Source: Clusia tigrina (Eukaryota > Arthropoda > Insecta > Diptera > Clusiidae). From it: 64,000 nucleotides of DNA. Each line of letters starts with the position of its first letter. Positions within the stretch are counted from its first letter, which is position 1. The DNA lies in contig OV050032.1 of assembly GCA_920105625.2 (NCBI GenBank), forward strand, positions 195,734,695-195,798,694, read 5' to 3'. A program made the translations under genes and the position numbers. The notes under the pieces were generated by a model. The model had not been told where the DNA came from and did no database searches. It saw only the letters and a program-made list of their open reading frames with translations. Below are positions 1 to 12,332 of this stretch, piece after piece.

Positions 1-239
1 CAATTTTTGATTATTGAATTAAACATTGATTTATTTGAATATAATTTTAATGAACTTCATTATTTTATTTATGTATATTTCATTAATTTATAATTCTCTC
101 ATCAAAAATCCATTCACTTCATTAATAATTTGTAATAAACTAAGTTTGCTCTCGTATTATATGAAATATAGTTAAATAATGTTCTTATATTTTACTTTCT
201 CAACTGCTAATTTCAACATGAACATGAGCAATAAACCGT

Positions 240-645
240 GCACCATTGGCAAGAACGCTGGGCCGCCGAGAGGTGCGCAAGATGGACAAAAGGAACAGCC
301 GGAACCGTCAATTTCTACCTCACCCAGTTACTGTCTGGTCACGTATACCTCTGCAAGTATCTACATTGAATGGGAAAAATTGGAGGGCCTGAGTGCATAT
401 GCGGCGACAGCAATGCGGATGATGCAGAGCACAGATGCACAAGGTGGCAAACAGAGCGCACCACGCTTGAAATGGAAATCGGGAAAACCTAAGCCACCGA
501 AAACATTGTGGAGGTTATGCTAAGTAGCAAAGAGAGAGAGAAAACTGGGTCCAGGCAGATAAATATGTGGAACATGTGCTCCGGCGGAAAAAGCGGGACC
601 TGGACGCAGGTATAATGTTGAGAGTCCAATAGGGACGAAGTGAGA
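240..645 (+). pseudogene. 3' end of R1-like non-LTR retrotransposon ORF2 (remnant)
   Basis: Conceptual translation with at least one frame change gives the C-terminal tail typical of R1-like LINE polyproteins: a stretch resembling TVNFYLTQLLSGH, then a Cys/His zinc-knuckle-like segment (CICGDSNADDAEH), then ENIVEVMLSS and a basic end near VLRRKKRDLD. In the family this region lies after the reverse transcriptase. In-frame stops and the missing RT and endonuclease show it is dead. The 5' end cannot be fixed because sequence before about 240 is AT-rich and unrelated. Family assignment is from recognition of the tail pattern only. Confidence 0.6.
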
Positions 646-784
646 ATCTCCACCTTGAAGAAAGTATAAAAAGAGTTCCAGCGTGGGGTGATCTTCTCAG
701 CGAGGGAGGGGGATGTTTTAGTGGGTGCAATTCTCACATACGAAATCTGTGACGACAGTTTTGATGATGCGACAGGCATTTTGA

Positions 785-1544
785 TCCTCTCTACCAGAAA
801 AAAAATTCAAAACAAAAAAAATATATTTCATATTTGACAAATATATACTTTAGGAGACAAAACTGTTTTAATGCTCAGATTGAAAAAATATGTGAAAATT
901 AATTTTATGATTTAAAATGAAATTTGTTCATTTTCACTCATTTGATTTATTTAATTATTTCATCATTAATTATTTTCATTAATTTCATTAATTATTATTA
1001 TTATTTCATTTATTATTTAATTTAATTTATTTTATTATTTCGTCAATTTAATTTATTAATTTAATTAATTTATTTTATTTATTTATTTTTATTAATTCAA
1101 TTTATTTATATCTTTAATTTAATTTATTTATTTACATTTATTAAACATATTTTTTATGTTTTATAAAATTTATTTCAATAAATTTTTTAATTTAATCTAT
1201 TAATTTAATTTGTTTATTTTATTAATTTGACTTATTTATTTTTATTATTTTAATTTATTTATTTCTATTAATTTTATTTATTTATTTTTATTAAATTAAT
1301 TAATTTTTTTTTTATTAATTTGATTTATTTATTTCTATTAATTTTATTTATTTATTTTTATTAACTTCATTTATTTATATTTATTAATTTAATTTACTTA
1401 TTTTTATTGATTTAATTAATTAATTTCTATTATTTTAATTTATTTCTATTAATTTAATTTATTTATTTTTATTACGAGCTGAAGGCCCTGGCAGCTAGTG
1501 CTCCCCTTACAATGTAAAATAATAATTAAGTTATTGTTTTTCAA

Positions 1545-1577
<33 letters not shown>

Positions 1578-3760
1578 TTTTTATTAATTTAATTTATTTA
1601 TTTTTATTAATTTAATATATTTATTTCAATTTATTTAATTTATTTATTTTTATTTATTTAATTTATTTTTGTTTATTAATTTTATTTATTTATTCTTATT
1701 TATTTTATTTATTTATTTCTATTAATTTAATTTATTTATTTACATTTATTAAACATATTTTTTGTATTTATGTAAAATTTATTACAATTAATTTTTTATT
1801 TTATTATTTATTTATTATTTACAAAAGAAGGATAAGAATCAATTCTTATCATACGAAATTTAGGAGCACTAGCTGCCAGGGCTTTCAGCTCAAATTATTT
1901 TTTAATTTAAATTAATTTTTTAATTTGAGTTATTAATTTAATTAACTTATTTTTATTAATTTTATTTATTTATTTTTATTAATTTTATTTATTTTTTTTA
2001 CATTTCTTAAACATATTTTTTTACTTTTTATTAATCTAATTTATTTATTTTTATTAATTTAATTTATTAATTTTTTATTAATTTAACTTATTTATTTCAA
2101 TTAATTTAATTTATTTATTTTTTACTAATTTAATTAATTTATTTGTATTAATTTAGTTAATTTATTTTTATTAATTTAATTAATTTATTATTTTATATAT
2201 ATATATTATATTTCAATTATTTTATTTATTTATTTCTGTTTATTTAACTTATTTTTTTTCTATTAATTTAATTCATTTATTTTATTTATTTATTTCTATT
2301 AATTTAATTTATTTTTATTAATTTAATTTATATTTACATTTATTAAACATATTTTTTGTATTTATGTAAAATTTATTTCACTTAATTATTTAATTTGATT
2401 TATTAATTTAATTAACTTATTTTTATTAATTTTATTTATTTATTTTTATTAATTTAATTTATGTTTTTACATTTCTTAAACATATTTTTTTATTTTTTAT
2501 TAATTTAACTTATTTTTTCTATTAATTTAATTGATTTATTTTGTATTAATTTAATTAATTTATTTGTATTAATTTAATTAATTTATTTTTATTTATTTAA
2601 CTTATTCATTTCTATTAATTTTATTTATTTATTTTATTTATTTATTTCTATTAATTTAATTTATTTTTATTAATTTAATTTATATTTACATTTATTAAAC
2701 ATATTTTTTGTATTTGTGTAAAATTTATTTCAATTAATTATTTAATTTGATTTATTAATTTAATTAACTTATTTTTATTAATTTTATTTATTTATTTTTA
2801 TTAATTTAATTTATGTTTTTACATTTCTTAAATATATTTTTTTATTTTTTATTAATTTAACTTATTTTTTCTATTAATTTAATTGATTTATTTTGTATTA
2901 ATTTAATTAATTTATTTTTATTAATTTAATTAATTTAATTTATTTATTTCTATTAATTTATTTTATTTATTTCTATTATTTGAATTTATTTTTCTAATTT
3001 AATTTATTTATTTTTATTAATTTAATTAATAAATTTTTTATTACTTTATTTAGTTTTATTAATTAAATTTATTTATTTTTATTAACTTAATTTATTTATT
3101 TTTATAAATTTAATTTATTTATTAACATTTACAAAATATATTTTTTGTATTTATTAATATTTCACTTTTTATACTCATATATTTATTTATTGAAATTCCT
3201 TTTCATTCAAAAACTTATATTTTTCTATTATTATCAAACATTTGTTTAAAATTTGTTCAAGAAAGAGTCGAAATCGTCGTTTATATTAATGTCATTTAAT
3301 AAACATTTTTTGTGGTTTATTAAAACTTATTTTCGTTTATAAAATTTCATTGTTATAAAAACAATTTTTCACATTCCTTTTTATATTGTTTATATTTATT
3401 AAAAAATTGTTTCAATTTTTATAATTCCTTTTTATATAAAAATTGGTATACAAAATTTTCTACATTGTTATTTATATTTCATTTTTCGTTCTGCATTATT
3501 ATTTATATTACTTAATTAAATATTTATTATTTGTTTATAAAAATTGATTTTGATGCAAGAAATATTGTTCATTATTTTTTATATTTATTTATATATTTTA
3601 TTTATGTATTTATGTATTTATCTTTTTGTGTTAAATTTTTTGTATTTATCTATTTATTTATATATTTATTTATTTATGAATTTTGTGTTAAATTTTTTTC
3701 TTGAAAGTGTTTCTTTCCATTTATTATATATTCAAAATATCATTTTATGGAACTAGTCTC
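785..3760. repeat. 3-kb AT-rich low-complexity tract
   Basis: Almost uninterrupted A/T built from variants of TTTATTTATT, ATTAATTTAATTTATTTA and AATTTAATT. Some longer blocks recur, for example the one around TTACATTTATTAAACATATTTT at about 1741, 2335 and 2690. It contains a (TAA)n run at about 1547-1575. No credible ORF is present: the 3544-3756 ORF is AT-codon noise. Confidence 0.8.
1476..1891. repeat. 416-bp segment bounded by 29-bp inverted repeats
   Basis: Positions 1476-1504 and the reverse complement of 1863-1891 are identical at 28 of 29 bases (core CCCTGGCAGCTAGTGCTCC). The interior is AT-rich with no ORF. The same motif recurs singly at 27205-27228 (minus) and near 57080-57100 (plus), so it is a dispersed repeat terminus. 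It could be a short nonautonomous DNA element, or two LINE 3' ends in opposite orientation. Confidence 0.5.
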
Positions 3761-4880
3761 TGAGAATTAATGTTTTCTGAGTTAAATCCTGCATAAATGT
3801 CAATTTCTTCATTACCATTGATCTGCTTAGTTTTTAATGTTATCAAATGCCGTCGGTTATTTTTGAATATTTAAATAAAATTGGTCACTGTTATTAATTT
3901 TTTTACTTCCGTTGTAAACCACAAAACACAAAACGCGCCAAGCGCACAACGCCAACTGAATGTGGAAGAAGTCACAAAATGTGCACAGAGCAACAAGGAT
4001 CAGAAATATCTCAGACAGGCAACACAGCCAACCAACTAAACGGACACATGCATACGAACACAAACGCTTGTTCACTCATACACACGCCTACATAGAGCAT
4101 CCTCCAGCACATCAGCCATTTACGGAAATTATTGCTGGGATTAGGAGATGAAAAGGGCACGAATTTGCTCAAACACGTTTGTATAGAATAGTCAGAAAAT
4201 GGGAAGGTGAGGCGATTTCAGAGGACACCACATCAATAAACGTACTGAGAAAGCGCAGTAATCATACTTATATGTATGAACACTTTTATTTGTAGTGATT
4301 TGCTGTTGAGTTTACCAGGAGGCACAGTATAGTGATGTTGCAACAATTCAGAAAGCAACTCCACTCTGCATGAAAAGTATACAAACACATACATAAAAGC
4401 ATGTAAATGCAGATACTCGCACACATACACCTCACTTGCTTAGTTGTGTATTCGTGAGCTTGCAATCATTCGTGAACTTTATTCGCATGCAGTGCTGAGA
4501 ATGGCGGGAAACTGTTGAGGTAGAGGAGACCGGCACAGCTCGGAAAATTGGCGCAAACGCAGTGAGAGTAGGAAGAACAGCACGTGTATTTGGAAGCAGA
4601 GCGCCACTTATTGGGGTTGCAACTAGCAAAACAACTTCATTACTCAATAGAGGATGGATACACATGGAAGGATGGAAGCGAGGAGTCGAATACTTTTGAA
4701 CAATTGATATAAACGCAACTTTCAGATATACTGGTGCTGGATATAAACGAGTAGGAGAACCCCTTCTGAAAAGCCCTTGATGATTTTTTACTCAATTTCT
4801 AGTCTATAGTCTAGTTAGACGGTTGTCTCAGTTTCAATCATAGAAAGGAGAATCAGTTGAAATCTGCACTATTCTGAAAA
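3761..4880. other. No gene recognised; moderately repetitive
   Basis: No supported gene. The minus-strand translation around 4490-4600 (LTAFAPIF…TVSRHSQHC) resembles the plus-strand translation at about 27600-27700 (LTEFAPIL…AVSRHFLNC). The two places therefore hold copies of the same unidentified repeat in opposite orientation. Confidence 0.4.
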
Positions 4881-4889
4881 TTACTCAAA

Positions 4890-5060
4890 TCAAGAACATC
4901 TCCTACGGAGGCAGCCCTTACTTGGCCTTTAGTACATTATATTAAGCGTATGAAACAAAAGCAATTTGAAACATATAAGTTACTTGTATGACTTTTCTCA
5001 GTTATCACAATAGGTCTTTCAGGTCGCAGTGTATAACACCCTAAAATATAGCACTGTTCT
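4890..5060 (+). pseudogene. LINE 3'-terminal remnant
   Basis: The stretch TCTTTCAGGTCGCAGTGT at about 5018-5035 is shared, with small changes, with the end of the larger LINE remnant at about 10081-10098. Both occur just before an A-rich end, as expected for a 3' UTR of the same LINE family. Nothing upstream is clearly coding. Confidence 0.35.
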
Positions 5061-5565
5061 CAAATTAGTTATGAACATTTATTTATGGGAATATTTCAGA
5101 AAGTAAATGATTAAAATGATCGGAAGCAAATCAATTGAGGCAGTGATTCACACAGAATGTGCAAATACCAATTGGTGGTATAACTCCACTCTATATAAAC
5201 TGTCCACACAATTGGAAATTTGGTTGAGATATGCTGCAGTGCTACAAAAGAGATGCTTACAAAGTGGGTCTGTAACTAGTCTAATAAATATAAATATAGT
5301 TTAGAGTATTTGAATACCCCCGTCTCTATTTAATGAGTCCTTTTGTGCCACGATGCTCCCAAGGAGTACGAACAGTACCCACGTGTTATAATATACTCCT
5401 CACATATCCTTTTTGGTATCGCACAAAATTCTCAAATGAATACAATAAATTGTTTGCTTTGGTTGGAAACAGACGAAAGTGGAATAATGAGTGACACCAC
5501 GAGTAACCGCAACTACCCGACTGAAGGTGTAGCACAAAATTGTGTCACTAACGACGGAAAATTTC
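5061..5565. other. No gene recognised
   Basis: Short ORFs only, with neither recognisable domains nor splice-site support. I see nothing here that can be called. Confidence 0.4.
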
Positions 5566-6190
5566 ATTCATAAAAACGTTTGTAGGCGACACACGTGACA
5601 CGTAAGAGGGTGTTTGGATTTATGAATGAAATGATGAAAATTTTCCCCAGGCGCCCAGCACGGACAATAGACCGAGCGTTGCAATCCAATGGGGGTGGGA
5701 AAAGTGCGTCGGCTGGTTGGATGCACTTCTGCAGTGTTTGATTGTGTGTTTGTTAGAATTTTACAACTCAAGGACACCTCAATGAATTCCTGGAATCACT
5801 GAAGCTAGTACACAGAGTGTGCGGAAGCCAGCGGGATATATAATCGTAGATGCCGGCTGGATATAGTAATATCGTGAGAGAAGAAGAGTGGAAAGTGTCA
5901 CACATGGTGTTGGCTTATTGTGCATTCTTGCCTATATCGTACGATGTTCATTGTTATTTATCCTGCAGTATGGTATTAAGGGAATATTGCGAATAGGAGA
6001 ACATGTTGGAGCAGGAGGCATACCCAACTCATTGATCAAACGTATTGAACATGCATACTCAGTGAACAAATTGCACGGAGCTGGAATAATTAATGCACAG
6101 AAGACAAAAGGGAGCATGACACTCGAGTCAAACTGCTCACTTTGTGTTTTCAGTGCTTTAAAGTGAGACTAACACAAATGATGAAAAGTG
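5566..6190 (+). repeat. Diverged copy of the inverted-repeat arm element
   Basis: It aligns collinearly with 10960-11580. Shared landmarks include CAGGCGCCCAGCACGGA, GGGGGTGGGAAAAG, CTGGAATCACTGAAGCTAGT and GAATAGGAGAACATG. It lies in the same orientation as the right arm (10872-11692) but is clearly older, with many substitutions and small indels. Function is unknown, and the ORFs in it are not conserved as proteins. Confidence 0.65.
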
Positions 6191-6446
6191 GAGCTCAAAC
6201 CACAACTTTACTCGTATTTTTGATGAATAAGTTTGCAGTGACACCCATGCGAGTCGTGCCAGACTCCATTTAAAAAGTCGGCTGTTTATATACGCCGCAG
6301 CATCACTCTATTAATATATACTGCGTGCTTGAGAGTTACACAATGCTCATAGACACAACCTGGTGATACTGTACATTATAAAGTGCCATGCAAGAAATCA
6401 CCGAGATCAGGCAAACGGAAGTACCCACGATCCACCCCAACAGCCC

Positions 6447-7268
6447 AAATGCCTCTGCTGTTGTTGAAAAATTCTATACCCAAAAATGGTTGGGTTAATT
6501 GACTGCCATGTCCACAATCAATAACAGCATAACCAGGACTGCACAACTTTCTGAACTCCATTTTTCATCATGAGAATTACTCTCACTACAAAACAAAAAG
6601 GAGCAGTTTAGCTCGATTGTCATCCTCACTGTTGCCTTGCATGCATTACTTACTCCAGCTCCATTCAATTTGTCCAGTGTTTGTATTTTCAATACGTTCA
6701 AACAATGAGTTGGATATGCCTCCTCCTCCAACACATGTTCTCCTATTCACAATATTCCAGAAATACCTGAATGTAGGATAAATAACAATAAAATTCGTAC
6801 GGTATAGGCAAGTATGCAAAATTAGCCAACACCATGAGTGAATGGTCTAGCTTTGATTCTCCAACGGCATTACTGCACCCATCCGACATCCACGATTATC
6901 TATCCGCTGGCTTCCTACACACTCTGCGTAATAGCTTCAGTGATTCCTGGAAGTCTTTGAGAATTCCTTGCGTACTAACATTCACATACATTCCATACAA
7001 ACACGCAAACATACACTGTGGAAGTGCCTCCACCCAGCCAACGTGCTTTTCCCACCCCCAATAGAGTGCAGCAGTCGGAGTACTCTCCGTGCTGGGCGCC
7101 TGGACACAATTTTCTGCACTTTTATTATTCGCAACCCTTCTGGTGTGGCACCTGTTGAGCCCACAAATGTTTTTATGAGTGACATCCTCGGGTGACTTCC
7201 GGGGCTCTCTCATGATTGGCATTTATCGGATGTTTGCATGCTTTCCAGTGTTCAGTTGATTTACGTAA
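6447..7268 (-). repeat. Left arm of a large inverted repeat
   Basis: This arm is the reverse complement of 10872-11692, with a handful of differences over about 820 bp. Its outer edge ends at the AAATGCCTCTGCTG side (6447) and its inner edge at about 7268, after GCATGCTTTCCAG. Several ORFs (up to 108 codons) appear identically in both arms, as expected from duplicated sequence rather than from selection. No transposase is visible, and the family is unidentified. Confidence 0.85.
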
Positions 7269-7348
7269 ATGGTTATTTATTTTATATTTTTACAACTATA
7301 ACTTCAAACGAGTACAGAAGTCTGAAGTCGGGTTAGACCGACTTCGAA

Positions 7349-8213
7349 ATACCCTTTACCTTTTCTTGTGCGTGCAAGTTCACCAATGGGGATATTTTCT
7401 TCATAAATCATCATTAGGAGCATATTCACGGTAATTTTCGGTGGGGTACCTTGAATTGATTATAGCGACCCCATTTCTTGTGTATGGCTTTCTAGTGTCA
7501 ATATAACCACTAATATAAAATTTCGTCCAAAAATATTATATAGGTCGTAAGTTATAATAATATGTGAATAGTGGGCGTGGCTGTAGAAATAACACGCCCA
7601 TTTTTGTGTAGTGTTTAATGTTAGTACCCGCAACCTTCCTGTGAAATTTCGCTGATAAATCTTTATTAGGAACCTAGTAATGAATTTTGGCTCTTTGTGG
7701 GCGTGGCAGTTGTATTATGATGTCCATATTCAGCACACACACTATTATGGACCCCATGTATGTTTCGGCCAATTTTTATTCCGCTGGCATCAATACGAGC
7801 ATAGGTAGGCTAATTTTAATTTTAGACCCGAAACTTCCTTATATCAAAAGTGGGCATGTCTTTTCCCTGATCAGCCCCATTTGATGCAGATAGCTTTATA
7901 ATGTCCACATGTTCGTTCAAGTAAAATTGCGTTCGTAAATATCCCCCAGAACTTAAGTTATTAATATTTGTGTTTAGTAGGATCCACATCTCCATAACTG
8001 CCAAATTGCGACACGATTCCATCAATCGGACCGAAGTTATAGACATTTTAAAAAAGGTGAAAAAAGTTCCTTATATGGGAAGTAGGCGTGGTCTTTGTCC
8101 GGGCCGATTTGGAGCAATCCATACCTACCACGCCTCCTTCTTGAAATTGCAACCCCTCTCAAAAGCACAAAGTTAGTATACCCTATTTACCTTTTTTAAA
8201 GGTAAAGGGTATA
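7349..8213. mobile_element. Noncoding element with 15-bp terminal inverted repeats and end hairpin
   Basis: ATACCCTTTACCTTT at 7349-7363 is perfectly inverted at 8198-8212. The right end is itself a hairpin (8177-8213, TATACCC…GGGTATA). The interior has no coding potential. It carries GTGGGCGTGG-type motifs that recur at 61800-63130. It resembles a nonautonomous DNA element, but no target-site duplication was confirmed. Confidence 0.5.
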
Positions 8214-8639
8214 ATTAAAATTACAAGCAAAGCGCCTTCCAGAGGGGGTTGGTGGTATATTGGGTTCTTCAATTAAATTGGAGCAATCAATTATGTTAAG
8301 TATTAAAAGTTGAAAATGGAAGAGAGTCACAAATACGATTCTATGATTATGCATTGTTGTTTGACTGTTTAACAAATCTATAAATATTTCGATATTGTTA
8401 TTGTCCGGATTGGAGAGGTAGTAGCTTGGGTCATGGTGTTTACAAATAAGGATTCTTTATCTACTAAAATGTTGACATTAAGTAAAATGAGTTGAATACT
8501 GATTGGATAATTGCAAAATGAGCAGAGATTAGAAATGTCAGGGGATCCGTCTCATTCCTTTAGCAAAGCCAGCCAATAATAACACTCTAAATTGGCTCAA
8601 TGACAACACTTTGCACCAAATTATTGTGGGCGACTAAGT

Positions 8640-10130
8640 GTATGGACCCGTAGCCGCAAGGAGAATGTAACACTCCAGAATGATGGTTAGATCAATCATT
8701 ACCTATGCATCCCTTTTGTGGTGGGCTAAGACAACACAAGAATCCGGTAAGAAAATAAGAATAAGAATAAGAAATAAGAAAACAAGTTTTCAAAGGCAGG
8801 CTTGCGAAGCTGCCCAACCGCTGCTATTGAGGCCATAATAGGCTCATCCCCACTGCACACATTTGTGAAAAAATGTGCTGCTAGAAGCGCATTAAAATTG
8901 AAAATCTTGTCTAGACAAGAACCTCATGACTATGATCATTTTAATATTTTAAAAAACATGCCGGATCAAAACATATTCTTCTCAATAACGGATTATATGA
9001 TCCCAAAACGACAGTTTGATCCTAATTTTGAGATTATCATCCTAGACCGTGATGAATGGGACATAGGAGGACCATTGGTCGACCCTAGAAGTCTAGAATG
9101 GTTCACAGACGGTTCAAAAACAAACACCGGAGTCGGTGCAGGGGTCTATGGACCAAATACCACAATCTCAGAACCAATGGGCAGTTGGCCTAGCGTCTAC
9201 CAGGCTAAAATTCAAGCAATTTCAATCTGCGTAAGGACAAATCTGAAAAGGGGTATCAAGGGCGCACACATAGCTATCTATTCAGATAATCAAGCTGCAT
9301 TACAGGCATTAGCTTCATATTCTTTACAGTCGAAACTGGTGGAAGAATGCTTCAATAACCTACAAGTTTCAGCAGCAACAAATAAGCTTGCAATTTGCTG
9401 GGTCCCGGGTCACTCGGGGATCGAAGGCAACGAAATTGCTGACGAGCTGGCTAGGGCCGGTTCCACAGCGAGTCTCATGCTGTGGTGTTAACTGGGCGGA
9501 GGCTAAATCGAGGGTAGATAGCTGGGAACATAGTCTCCCAATGTCACACTGTGAAGGGATAGCGAGACTTCGCCAAGCCAAAAGACTGGCAAGGCCATTC
9601 ACCTACAATAGAGAACTGCGCAATAGGTGCAATGCAGACATAGGGAAAATAGTAAGTTTTCTATCAGGCCATTTACTACCTGAAGTACCACCTGACTAAA
9701 ATCCACATTCCGGACAATACGGAGTGCTGGCTCTGTCTAGAAGAAGAAGAAACCACAGAACACATTCTATGCAACATCATTGCGTTGGCAAGGACTAGAA
9801 TGAACACATTCCACCGCGACCAGTTGGCTCTGGAAGAAATAAAGAATGCTCCTGTTATCAACACTATCAAATTCAAGCGGAAAGGATAATGAAAGAACAT
9901 GACTTTCAACTACTTCCTTTCTTCAGAGAAAGAACATCCAGGTAGAAAAGGACCTGATCAATTTAATTGTGACGCTTTGACATCACCAAACGGACGAAAT
10001 GCCATGGCCTTACGGAAGAAATTCCGGTACTAAACGGATCACACGGATCATTAATGACAAATGTAGTATGACACAAAAGATCTTTTAGGTCGCAGTGTCA
10101 GCCATGGGGCAAACTACTAAAACAAAATTA
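8640..10130 (+). pseudogene. R1/I-like LINE remnant with RNase H domain
   Basis: The main open stretch, 8802-9491, encodes a linker and an RNase H domain, with the motifs FTDGSKT, YSDNQAALQAL and WVPGHSGIEGNEIADELARAG. The expected glutamate in the YQAEI-type motif is lysine here (VYQAKIQAI), so one catalytic acid is lost. A frame change near 9470 leads into 9388-9699 and then the C-terminal tail. The reading upstream (8640-8800) is interrupted, and the reverse transcriptase is missing. It lies in the loop between the two inverted-repeat arms. Confidence 0.75.
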
Positions 10131-10871
10131 TTATAATTATAACACTCCGGAAACTTCTACATATAACTGATTATCGAGTAGGCAGAATATATGGGAAAAT
10201 ATCGCCAAGACAATTTTTGTGTGGAACTAACGGTTGGGGAGTACTTTTGGCTTTCTCGTCATGTTTCTCTTACCAACACAAGATAATAATTCTGATTTCC
10301 ACTGTGGTGGGTTGATGCGCAGGACTATATATGTAGTAATGCGAGTGATAGCGACTGGCATCACCATTCGGCGATACAACCGCACCAACCACACTACAAT
10401 CAATAAGCATGCGCAGTCGTTTAGTTGATGTTCAAGCGGTCAGACGTGTGTTATTGGTTATTGGTTATCTTACTTGTTGTATTTTATTTCGTGGTATCAA
10501 ATCCCACATATATAGTTCACATTGTATCGTAAAAACTACCAATAGTTCCAAAACGGCAACCGTGGTAGTTTATATCTAATGCTTCATGCTTTATCTGTGA
10601 ATATCAGGGATTCCAGGATATATACTCATTTCATAGTTTAGTTTCGCCATTTCTTATCGACATTCTATTATTTTTATATCATAATCGTGAACTTGCTTAT
10701 TACAAGTGAATTTCCACATCAAAGGGATTTCGTTATTCAAAGGATCAAAATTCGGAAGACGCAAAGCCATACCCTATATACCCTATATGGAGACACAAAG
10801 CCAGACCTGTTAAGTGCAAAATGGAAGCAATTGGACTCCATTGCATAAATGCGCCTCTCGTATAGATTTTT
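10131..10871. other. No gene recognised
   Basis: Apparently unique AT-rich sequence. It contains a small stem-loop at about 10532-10571 (AAACTACCA pairing with TGGTAGTTT). No supported coding region. Confidence 0.4.
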
Positions 10872-11692
10872 TATGCAAATCAAGTAAACGCTGGAAAGCA
10901 TGCAAACATCCGATAAATGCCAATCATGAGAGAGCCCCGGAAGTCACCCGAGGATGTCACTCATAAAAACATTTGTGGGCTCAACAGGTGCCACACCAGA
11001 AGGGTTGCGAATAATAAAAGTGCAGAAAATTGTGTCCAGGCGCCCAGCACGGAGAGTACTCCGACTGCTGCACTCTATTGGGGGTGGGAAAAGCACGTTG
11101 GCTGGGTGGAGGCACTTCCACAGTGTATGTTTGCGTGTTTGTATGGAATGTATGTGAATGTTAGTACGCAAGGAATTCTCAATGACTTCCAGGAATCACT
11201 GAAGCTAGTACGCAGAGTGTGTAGGAAGCCAGCGGATAGATAATCGTGGATGTCGGATGGGTGCAGTAATGCCGTTGGAGAATCAAAGCTAGACCATTCA
11301 CTCATGGTGTTGGCTAATTTTGCATACTTGCCTATACCGTACGAATTTTATTGTTATTTATCCTACATTCAGGTATTTCTGGAATATTGTGAATAGGAGA
11401 ACATGTGTTGGAGGAGGAGGCATATCCAACTCATTGTTTGAACGTATTGAAAATACAAACACTGGACAAATTGAATGGAGCTGGAGTAAGTAATGCATGC
11501 AAGGCAACAGTGAGGATGACAATCGAGCTAAACTGCTCCTTTTTGTTTTGTAGTGAGAGTAATTCTCATGATGAAAAATGGAGTTCAGAAAGTTGTGCAG
11601 TCCTGGTTATGCTGTTATTGATTGTGGACATGGCAGTCAATTAACCCAACCATTTTTGGGTATAGAATTTTTCATCAACAGCAGAGGTATTT
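10872..11692 (+). repeat. Right arm of the large inverted repeat
   Basis: Mirror image of 6447-7268. Predicted peptides of the two arms differ by only a few residues, for example KDFQESLKLL against NDFQESLKLV, so the copies are recent or have been homogenised. The arm ends at about 11692, after GCAGAGGTATTT, where similarity stops abruptly. Confidence 0.85.
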
Positions 11693-11819
11693 GAGAGAAT
11701 GTGCTGTTTTGATGGGACGTGGGTGCGTCCATTGCCTGTCCGCTGCTATTTGTTGCATGTACCCTTTTAATGAAAAGTCACTTCAAATGGGGCCTATGAG
11801 TATTTTGTAACTCTTAAAC

Positions 11820-11990
11820 TGGTTGGCTAAACACGTGCAATAGCAGAAGGTGTGCAAATCATAAAATCACCAGGAATTGTGACTGGGCGCTCAGCATGGA
11901 CAATAGTTGTGCTGCTGCACTTTTAAGGGGTGAATAAAAGCAGCTCAGCGAGTTGCGTGCACATTTGCAGTTTTTGCTGGAGTTTTGGAT
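11820..11990 (+). repeat. Short partial copy of the arm element
   Basis: GTGCAATAGCAGAAGGTGTG followed by GACTGGGCGCTCAGCATGGA parallels the arm sequence at about 10985-11060 with many substitutions. It directly follows the right arm in the same orientation. Confidence 0.4.
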
Positions 11991-12332
11991 ATTGCACAAT
12001 TTTAATTTTAATAAATTAAAGTCAAATTGCGCAAATTCTGATAGAAATTATTAATGGATCAATCAAGATTTTATCTATGTGAATAGCCTGTTATGGTAGC
12101 ATTTTAGTGACCAAAGTGAATGAAATGGGTTCATAGTTGTCCCAGTACTTCACTGACTTCACGGCTGCTACCAGAGTCCCGCAAATTTTGGAGTATCCCG
12201 TACAACTCAGTATCCCGAGGCTCATTCATAAAAATACTAGATATGAAAGACACACTTCGGCAATGGAGTCAAATTGTGTTATTTACGCTGTTAGCAGCGT
12301 TGCCTTTGCGTCTCTTGAAATTGTCTCCTTTT

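Noticed and set aside
179..523. 114-codon ORF at the window start as a gene
   Set aside because: Another frame of the same stretch matches the end of an R1-like LINE, so this frame is a shadow.
6834..7222. ORFs of 76-108 codons duplicated at 10917-11305
   Set aside because: Identical because the DNA is duplicated in inverted orientation. The diverged third copy does not keep these frames.
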